Part shown: in pieces, positions 8,237-12,807 of the stretch
Layout: each line of letters begins with the position of its first letter
Position numbering within the stretch: position 1 is the stretch's first letter
NCBI GenBank assembly: GCA_002730365.1
Contig: PBZZ01000051.1
Location: forward strand, 1-12,807
Length of the DNA: 12,807 bases
Direction of reading: 5' to 3'
Source: Deltaproteobacteria bacterium
GTDB taxonomy: Bacteria; SAR324; NAC60-12
Translations under genes and position numbers: made by a program
Notes under the pieces: model-generated
What the model was told of the DNA's origin: nothing
The model's input: the letters and a program-made list of their open reading frames with translations, nothing else
Databases searched by the model: none

Positions 8237-8579
8237 ATAGTTCTGCTGGTAGTTGCTGAGCGAAAGGGTATTCGACTAACTGATTCAAACCAAGTCTTTG
8301 GGCTGTTTCAGCAAATTCTGAGGAAAGTTCTTTCAGAGAAAAACCAAGCAGGATCAAATGCGCACAATCAGTTTCTGTACGAACCAAGCGCACCATTTCC
8401 AATCCGTCCATCACAGGCAGTTCCAAGTTCAGCAAAACAACATCCGGTTTGTTCATGACGGAGTTAGCGAAGCCCTCCCAGCCATTGAAAGCGACTTCCA
8501 ACTGGAAGTGTTCCGAAAGTTGGTGTTGAATCTCACCCAAGCGTGTCAGATCGTGATCAACGTAAAGCAGATTGGGCAT
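8205..8579 (-). CDS. Atypical stand-alone receiver domain lacking the phospho-aspartate
   Basis: A 124-residue single-domain response regulator by fold: NLLYVDHD at 3-10 for strand 1, and LLNLELPVMDGLEMV (49-63), where the receiver family has the phosphoacceptor aspartate in LLDLxMPxMDG. That position is Asn51 here. The acidic pair is Asp8-His9, the conserved Thr/Ser is Gly79 (ILLGFS), and the conserved Lys before Pro is Tyr104 (VEYPF). Four of the five usual active-site residues are therefore replaced while the surrounding hydrophobic pattern is kept, pointing to a phosphorylation-independent (pseudo-receiver) protein rather than decay. The ATG at 8577-8579 gives normal receiver length; a TTG 39 bases upstream is possible but lies about where transcription should begin. 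There is no output domain. The gene converges on nnr with a 32-base overlap at the 3' ends. A link to the hybrid kinase further left is conceivable, not shown. Confidence 0.8.
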   Translation of the reverse strand: MPNLLYVDHDLTRLGEIQHQLSEHFQLEVAFNGWEGFANSVMNKPDVVLLNLELPVMDGLEMVRLVRTETDCAHLILLGFSLKELSSEFAETAQRLGLNQLVEYPFAQQLPAELFKMLPVATQG

Positions 8580-8624
8580 GCAGATTTTTTTAGGCAGAAG
8601 AGATTTGCAAATCAACAACTAGAC

Positions 8625-8653
8625 TGTATATAGAGAAGCCTTGCGATTCGCAA
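8625..8653 (-). promoter_or_regulatory. Candidate promoter of the receiver gene, -35 within a palindrome
   Basis: On the minus strand TTGCGA (8648-8653), a 17-base spacer and TATACA (8625-8630) each match four of six consensus positions; transcription would begin near 8618, about 40 bases before the ATG. The -35 hexamer is one arm of the perfect palindrome TTGCGA-T-TCGCAA (8641-8653), a possible operator. Confidence 0.4.
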
Positions 8654-8766
8654 GCCGCAGACCTCGCTGACTTGCTCTTCATGGCAATGGGCCGGAGTGT
8701 CCTGCCAAGCTCCTCTCAATAACAGATTTCCTGCCGATAGCGTCTATTATCAGTCGATATTCAACT

Positions 8767-10371
8767 ATGCAGACCAAATTTATCTTCATCACCGGTGGCG
8801 TTGTTTCGGGCCTGGGCAAAGGCATTGCCGGAGCCTCCATTGGTGCCTTGCTCGAGAGTCGCGGCCTAACCGTCAGTCTGATGAAACTCGATCCTTACAT
8901 CAATATTGATGCAGGAACTATGAATCCCTTCCAACACGGTGAGGTTTACGTTACCGAGGATGGGGCAGAGACTGATTTGGACTTGGGGCATTACGAGCGC
9001 TATACCAATGCAGTTGTGTCTCGAGTTCACAACTGCACAACGGGGCAGATTTACGATAAAATCATTCGCAAGGAACGAGCCGGTGAATACCTGGGCGCAA
9101 CTGTTCAGGTTGTGCCTCATGTGATTGATGAGATCAAGGAAGCAGTGCTTCGGGCTAGTGATAATGTAGATATCGCTATAGTGGAAATCGGCGGCACCGT
9201 AGGTGACATTGAGTCCTTACCCTTTCTAGAGGCGATCCGTCAGTTTCGTCATGATTATGGTCGTGAAAACACTCTCTACATTCATCTCACGCTGATCATT
9301 TGTACGACAGAGATGAAGACCAAGCCGACCCAGCACAGTGTTGGGAAGCTACGAGAGATTGGAATTCAGCCAGATATGCTGATCTGCAGGACACCAGAAC
9401 CTTTGCCGGATAAGTTGCGTGAGAAGATTGCCTTGTTCACCAATGTCCCTGTTGATGCCGTGATTGATGGGCTGGATGTTGATTTTCTCTATGAGATTCC
9501 GCTCGTCTATCATAAGCAGAAGCTTGATGACAAAATCATTGAGTTGCTGCAGATGTGGACACGACGCCCCAAGCTGCAGAATTGGGTGGATATTGTGGAA
9601 GCTTACAAGGAGCCAATTGATGAAATTACCATTGCCTTCGTTGGAAAGTACGTCAATCAGCGGGACACCTATGAAAGCCTCAACGAAGCGCTCGTGCACG
9701 GCTGTATTGCCTGCAACCTGCGTCTGAACCTGATCTATATCAACTCCGAGGAAATCACGGAAAAAACCGTTGGGCTAATGCTGGCTCCTGCTCATGCTGT
9801 GTTGGTCGCACCAGGCTTTGGAGAACGTGGTACAGAAGGAAAAATTTTGGCTGTTCAACACGCACGAGAACAGCAAATTCCTTTCTTTGGCATTTGTTTG
9901 GGAATGCAGATGGCTGTGATTGAATTTGCGCGCAATGTTGCCAATCTGAAGGATGCCAATTCTGGAGAATTTCAGAGTCCCCATGATGAAAATGTGATTG
10001 ATTTAATGCCAGAGCAGCAAGGACAACAAAATACTGGTGGATCGATGCGTCTTGGAGCATATACGGCCCACTTGCAGGAAGGAACTCAAATTGCGCAAAT
10101 CTATGCTAAGCCAGAGATTCGTGAGCGTCATCGTCATCGCTATGAAGTGATGAATGAATTTGTTCCTCAACTAGAATCTGCAGGATTGGTGATTTCTGGC
10201 AGAAATCCGGATCGAGACCTGGTAGAAACCATTGAATTGGCAGATCATCCCTGGTTCATTGGCTGCCAGTACCATCCAGAGTTGAAATCAAAGCCCTTCG
10301 CCCCACATCCGTTGTTTGTGTCTTTCTCACGTGCGGCTCTGCACTACAAGCAAAACTCTCCCACAAGGTGA
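8767..10371 (+). CDS. pyrG: CTP synthase (glutamine-hydrolysing)
   Basis: Makes CTP from UTP, ATP and glutamine in the cytoplasm; CTP feeds RNA, phospholipid and LPS sugar activation. The 534 residues contain the synthetase domain, with the nucleotide loop GGVVSGLGKGI (10-20), Asp70 and Glu140 in the magnesium/CTP site and KTKPTQ (184-189), then the glutaminase domain with catalytic Cys377 in GICLGMQ and His503/Glu505 in YHPE. The oxyanion segment is VAPGFGERG where E. coli has VPGGFG; as I recall this is normal in Bacteroidetes-type enzymes, and the C-terminal half resembles them throughout. Odd point: before KTKPTQ the usual LxPYIxxxGEMKTKP reads LTLIICTTEMKTKP, three residues short (a Pro-Tyr pair and a Gly absent), without frameshift. 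The start fits the family N terminus (TKFIFITGG), though no strong ribosome site precedes it. It leads a three-gene unit with the next two genes. Confidence 0.95.
   Translation: MQTKFIFITGGVVSGLGKGIAGASIGALLESRGLTVSLMKLDPYINIDAGTMNPFQHGEVYVTEDGAETDLDLGHYERYTNAVVSRVHNCTTGQIYDKIIRKERAGEYLGATVQVVPHVIDEIKEAVLRASDNVDIAIVEIGGTVGDIESLPFLEAIRQFRHDYGRENTLYIHLTLIICTTEMKTKPTQHSVGKLREIGIQPDMLICRTPEPLPDKLREKIALFTNVPVDAVIDGLDVDFLYEIPLVYHKQKLDDKIIELLQMWTRRPKLQNWVDIVEAYKEPIDEITIAFVGKYVNQRDTYESLNEALVHGCIACNLRLNLIYINSEEITEKTVGLMLAPAHAVLVAPGFGERGTEGKILAVQHAREQQIPFFGICLGMQMAVIEFARNVANLKDANSGEFQSPHDENVIDLMPEQQGQQNTGGSMRLGAYTAHLQEGTQIAQIYAKPEIRERHRHRYEVMNEFVPQLESAGLVISGRNPDRDLVETIELADHPWFIGCQYHPELKSKPFAPHPLFVSFSRAALHYKQNSPTR
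10365..10371 (+). promoter_or_regulatory. Ribosome binding site fixing the start of the LptA-like gene
   Basis: AAGGTGA overlaps the pyrG stop codon; the AAGG lies 7 bases before the ATG at 10376. It selects that start over the upstream frame inside pyrG, so the two genes are separated by only 4 bases and are probably translationally coupled. Confidence 0.6.
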
Positions 10372-10375
10372 CACC

Positions 10376-11554
10376 ATGATGCGCTTCCAAATCGGCTTGC
10401 TGTCGCTGATCTTCTGCTGCCTTACCAATTTTGTCTGGGCACAGGGCAGCAACGCTTACGAACTTTCCAGCAACACCTTGATCCATTTGCGTCAGGCTGG
10501 TTTGCCGTTGGAAATTCTCAGGGATCTGCGGTCTTTGGTAGGAATTCGTTTTGACGCGAAAGAAGATCTGCGCGCTGCGCTGCAGAAGTTGCCGCTTTCC
10601 CCGACAAACGAAGCGCTAGAACAGATTGAACAGTTTGCTGAGATGCGACGTCTACAACTACAAGCCCAAGAATTCAGTGGTGATCAGAAGAAGGGTGAGT
10701 TGGTATTTCGTGGAGAAGTTCAGGGAGAATTGCCACGAGAACAGCTACGCTTCCGCTCTGAGTTACTCAACTTGGTGCGCCAAGAAAAGTACGAGAAAAT
10801 GCGCAGTGAGGGGTCTGTGGAGGTGGAACAGTGGGATCGAACCTTGCAGGCCGGGTTTCTATTCTATGAGCGTGCAGAAGAAGGATTCGCGAACGAAGAT
10901 GTACGAGGACCGGTCCAGATCTTGCGCTTCAACGAAGAGTTCAGTGCTAGCGCTAAGCAAGGAAAAATCAGCGGTAATTTGATGCAGGCCGACCTGCTAC
11001 GACAACAGGTGCTCCTGCAGGGACAAAGTGAAGCAGAGCCTGCTCGGATGGAATTAGACCTTGATGAAATTCGCCAACAGCAAGCGTTCAACAGTCTAGA
11101 AGAATTGCCACAAATCAATGATTCTCCAGAGACGGTGACTCTGCAGGCGGTCCAGGCAACGCTCAATAACCAAGCTCGGCGTCTCTTGCTGGAAGGAGCG
11201 GTAGAACTTTTCAAGTCGCCGGAACAGCTACGTATCTATGGTGGTCGGGTCCAGGTGGAGTTTGATGCAACCCAGCAGATTCAAACGGTCTACGCGGAAC
11301 GAGCGGTATGCTTCGAGCAGCCTGGGCGAGTAGCCCGTGCTGATTCTGTCAGGATGGAGCAGGCAACACAACTGATCTTGTTGGAAGGCAACGCCCAAGT
11401 GCAAACTGATCAGTACAACTTGCAAGGTGAGTCGATCAAACTTTATGTGGATGTCAGCCAAGGAGTTGCTCAAGGCGATGACAATTCTCCGATTCGGGTG
11501 ACTATTTTGATGGATCAGCCCAATTCGGCAAGTAACGCATTTCGGTGTAGATGA
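10376..11554 (+). CDS. Exported LptA/OstA-like protein
   Basis: The 392-residue product begins with a clear signal peptide (Arg3, hydrophobic run about 6-20, likely cleavage after VWA at 20-22), so it acts in the periplasm or outer membrane. After a helical, charged region (about 30-100) comes a series of OstA-type beta repeats that alternate hydrophobic and polar residues: around 107-134 (ELVFRGEVQGEL), 197-232, 256-311 (RRLLLEGAVELF) and 320-367 (QLILLEGNAQVQ then GESIKLYVD). This pattern is characteristic of LptA/LptD N-terminal domains, which form the beta bridge that carries LPS across the periplasm. It is about twice the length of classic LptA (about 185 residues) and has the extra N-terminal helical part, so it may be a family member with a related rather than identical role. 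It sits between pyrG and an FKBP gene with which it shares an ATGA overlap. Family call fairly sure; LPS transport is inferred. Confidence 0.7.
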   Translation: MMRFQIGLLSLIFCCLTNFVWAQGSNAYELSSNTLIHLRQAGLPLEILRDLRSLVGIRFDAKEDLRAALQKLPLSPTNEALEQIEQFAEMRRLQLQAQEFSGDQKKGELVFRGEVQGELPREQLRFRSELLNLVRQEKYEKMRSEGSVEVEQWDRTLQAGFLFYERAEEGFANEDVRGPVQILRFNEEFSASAKQGKISGNLMQADLLRQQVLLQGQSEAEPARMELDLDEIRQQQAFNSLEELPQINDSPETVTLQAVQATLNNQARRLLLEGAVELFKSPEQLRIYGGRVQVEFDATQQIQTVYAERAVCFEQPGRVARADSVRMEQATQLILLEGNAQVQTDQYNLQGESIKLYVDVSQGVAQGDDNSPIRVTILMDQPNSASNAFRCR

Positions 11555-12084
11555 ATATCAGCAATAACACCTTTACCAACCTGCGTACCAAGTACACCCC
11601 CCCTGTCACGGACGAAGGCAAGCAAGGGGAAGAAGCCAATGGTGTGAAGGAAGAAAATCCACCTCCTGAGCTGGCGATGGATGCTTCTTTCAAGAAGTTA
11701 CCCGGTGGGTTGATGGTCTACGTGGAGAAATTGGGCAAGGGGGAGAAAGTCGAAACGGGCAGTAAGCTCAGCGTTCATTATGAAGGCTGGCTAGCCAGCG
11801 ACTTCACCAAGTTCGACAGCAGCATCGACAAGGGGCGACCTTTCGAATATAACCATGGCGAAGGCATGGTTATCAAGGGCTGGGAAAAAGCCATGGAGGG
11901 AATGCGGGTTGGTACTAAGCTACAACTGAAAATTCCTGCCAAGCTAGCGTATGGTCCTTCTGGAATGGCTGGAGCTGGTATTCCTCCCAACGCAGATCTG
12001 ATCTTCAAACTAGAAATATTAGCAGCAGAGAAGCCAGTAGAAGATTCGAAAAAATCACCAAACTCGGTAGATCTTTACGCCTGA
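11551..12084 (+). CDS. FKBP-type peptidyl-prolyl cis-trans isomerase
   Basis: Catalyses proline isomerisation during protein folding. The 177-residue protein has a polar, Pro/Glu-rich N-terminal stretch (1-45), a single FKBP domain (about 48-158) and a short charged tail. Pocket residues of FKBP12 are all recognisable: Tyr77 (VHYEGWL), Phe88-Asp89 (KFDSS), Phe98, Val107-Ile108 and Trp111 (VIKGWEKAM), Tyr134 (AYGPSG), Ile144 (IPPNADL) and Phe152. No signal peptide is seen, so it is predicted to be cytoplasmic, unlike the exported protein encoded before it. The ATG overlaps the preceding stop as ATGA, a sign of translational coupling. An internal ATG at residue 43 would give just the catalytic domain, but the overlap favours the longer form. 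It is the last gene of the pyrG unit; no clear terminator was found in the 136 bases that follow. Confidence 0.93.
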   Translation: MNISNNTFTNLRTKYTPPVTDEGKQGEEANGVKEENPPPELAMDASFKKLPGGLMVYVEKLGKGEKVETGSKLSVHYEGWLASDFTKFDSSIDKGRPFEYNHGEGMVIKGWEKAMEGMRVGTKLQLKIPAKLAYGPSGMAGAGIPPNADLIFKLEILAAEKPVEDSKKSPNSVDLYA

Positions 12085-12220
12085 AGATGGATTGATTATT
12101 GTTTAACTGGGCCTGGTTTGAGGTCAGCGATCTGAGTCACTAGCTGGAGGAAAAGTAGATCAAAGCTGCCCTTATTCGATGTGATCAAATTCAGATAGCT
12201 TTAATCCACTAGCGTAATCT
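12085..12220. other. Convergent intergenic region
   Basis: Lies between the ends of the FKBP gene and the small basic gene. A weak stem GGCCT/AGGTC near 12110-12125 is the only hairpin seen, and no T run follows it; no good bidirectional terminator was found. Confidence 0.4.
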
Positions 12221-12403
12221 TTACTTCTTCCTTCTGTTTCTTCCTTCCGCCAAGTATCCTTTCAGCATCCGCGCAGTAAATCCGTGCTTCTTGCACATTT
12301 CCTTGACGAGAGACAGATCCTTGTTTCTTTCATCCCGTAACGCGGTTTTTCTTTGCTTTTGCAGTTCTGCAATCTGATTCTCAAGTTCTTGTACGCTGGG
12401 CAT
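12221..12403 (-). CDS. Small basic coiled-coil protein resembling the H-NS N-terminal half
   Basis: A 60-residue protein: a heptad-like helix (about 3-35, ELENQIAELQKQRKTAL), then LVKEMCKKHGFTARML, then a basic tail RNRRKK. The pattern of coiled coil, Lys-rich helix and GxTA-x-x-L turn is what H-NS/HvrA-family proteins show before their linker, but the C-terminal DNA-binding motif is absent, and none can be read in any frame downstream. It may be a truncated oligomerisation-only modulator or an unrelated small protein; the family call is tentative. That it is a real gene is supported by a strong ribosome site (GAGGA at 12409-12413, 5 bases before the ATG) and a TAA stop. It converges with the pyrG operon and has an AT-rich, repeat-filled upstream region. 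Confidence 0.55.
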   Translation of the reverse strand: MPSVQELENQIAELQKQRKTALRDERNKDLSLVKEMCKKHGFTARMLKGYLAEGRNRRKK

Positions 12404-12432
12404 GGTCTTCCTCAGTTAGCTGTTGATCAATT

Positions 12433-12450
12433 AGCAAAGTAAACTTTGCT
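12433..12450. repeat. Perfect 8-bp inverted repeat, 2-base centre
   Basis: AGCAAAGT, AA, ACTTTGCT: an 18-base near-continuous palindrome 30-47 bases upstream of the ATG of the small basic gene, suitable as an operator for a dimeric regulator or as a leader hairpin. Confidence 0.55.
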
Positions 12451-12460
12451 TCGCCTCTAA

Positions 12461-12474
12461 GATAGTACGCTATC
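12461..12474. repeat. Palindrome GATAG-TACG-CTATC
   Basis: 5-bp arms around TACG; on the minus strand it contains TACTAT, which could serve as a -10 element for the small basic gene, so the repeat may be an operator over the promoter. Confidence 0.35.
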
Positions 12475-12512
12475 CTCTGCAAATTAGTGCAAAGAGCGTT
12501 CGTAAACAATCA

Positions 12513-12541
12513 TTACAGAATCAATAACTTTTATTCTGTAA
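12513..12541. repeat. Perfect 9-bp inverted repeat with 11-base loop
   Basis: TTACAGAAT (12513-12521) and ATTCTGTAA (12533-12541). It is AT-rich with no T run after it on either strand, so an operator or a structured element is more likely than a terminator. Confidence 0.5.
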
Positions 12542-12807
12542 CCCGCTTTCTCTTAGTTATAGCAGTTTTAAACTACTAATTTTAGTGATTATATCCAGTT
12601 CATGAAATGAATGCAAAAGAAACTTTTTTGATTGGCAACAGCGAATGATGTCAGCCTGAGTATCCAGGTTACACAAACTCAACTAGTCAAACTCCAAAAC
12701 TTAATTTAGCAACGTAATGTCTGTTTGTTGGTAATTCGATACCCAATTGAATAGTTCAATATGAAGAAAATTGCTGTGTCTAGTTAATTCAAGTGCCTGT
12801 GGTTCCT

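Larger units (their letters stand above)
12404..12807. other. AT-rich gene-free region with several inverted repeats
   Basis: Contains no reading frame above about 15 codons with support and no recognised RNA gene. It holds five inverted repeats: AGCAAAGT-AA-ACTTTGCT (12433-12450), GATAG-TACG-CTATC (12461-12474), TTACAGAAT with ATTCTGTAA (12513-12541), ACTAA-TT-TTAGT (12575-12586) and ATTGAA-TAG-TTCAAT (12746-12760). The first two are the closest to the small basic gene and are likely to lie in its promoter or leader. Confidence 0.5.

Noticed and set aside
8745..8750. pyrG promoter with -10 TATTAT
   Set aside because: No acceptable -35 hexamer at 16-18 bases spacing, and the leader would be only about 10 bases.
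8846..10371. Defective glutaminase site in PyrG because of VAPGFG instead of VPGGFG
   Set aside because: The same form is, to my recollection, usual in Bacteroidetes-type CTP synthases, and Cys377, His503 and Glu505 are intact.
1..12807. CRISPR arrays, tRNA or rRNA genes, transposases, phage genes
   Set aside because: No regularly spaced repeats, cloverleaf signature, conserved ribosomal RNA segment or transposase/integrase motif was seen on either strand.

Overview
The window comes from a Gram-negative, probably marine bacterium of roughly even base composition. Three things suggest this: an LptA/OstA-type envelope protein with a signal peptide, a marine-type nickel superoxide dismutase, and a plant-like potassium-dependent membrane pyrophosphatase. 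The exact group cannot be fixed from the sequence. The CTP synthase has Bacteroidetes-like features, but the gene mix would also suit a deltaproteobacterial or SAR324-type lineage; this is inference only.

Left end (1-1300): a markedly AT-rich segment carries a nickel superoxide dismutase gene (sodN, minus strand) with a long perfect dyad in its upstream region. Right beside it, on the plus strand, lies the dead remnant of an iron superoxide dismutase (sodB). The remnant has lost its N-terminal part exactly where the AT-rich DNA ends and has two in-frame TAG codons, yet the reading frame is otherwise unbroken. It looks like replacement of one superoxide dismutase by another, caught in the act.

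Centre (1300-8580): hppA, a proton-pumping membrane pyrophosphatase with its own candidate promoter and terminator; a large soluble hybrid histidine kinase with the full His-Asp-Asp-His phosphorelay set; nnr, the bifunctional NAD(P)HX repair enzyme; and, converging on nnr, a stand-alone receiver domain that has lost the phosphorylatable aspartate and most of its active site.

Right part (8767-12084): pyrG (CTP synthase, with a three-residue loss next to the UTP-binding motif), an LptA/OstA-like exported protein and an FKBP prolyl isomerase form a tightly packed operon (gap of 4 bases, then ATGA overlap). CTP is needed to activate LPS sugars and phospholipid precursors, so an envelope theme is plausible for the first two genes.

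Right end (12085-12807): a 60-residue basic coiled-coil protein resembling the N-terminal half of H-NS-family proteins faces the operon. Its upstream 400 bases are AT-rich, without genes, and contain five inverted repeats. No RNA genes, CRISPR arrays or insertion sequences were recognised. No convincing undescribed multigene system was found; the superoxide dismutase replacement locus is the most interesting item.
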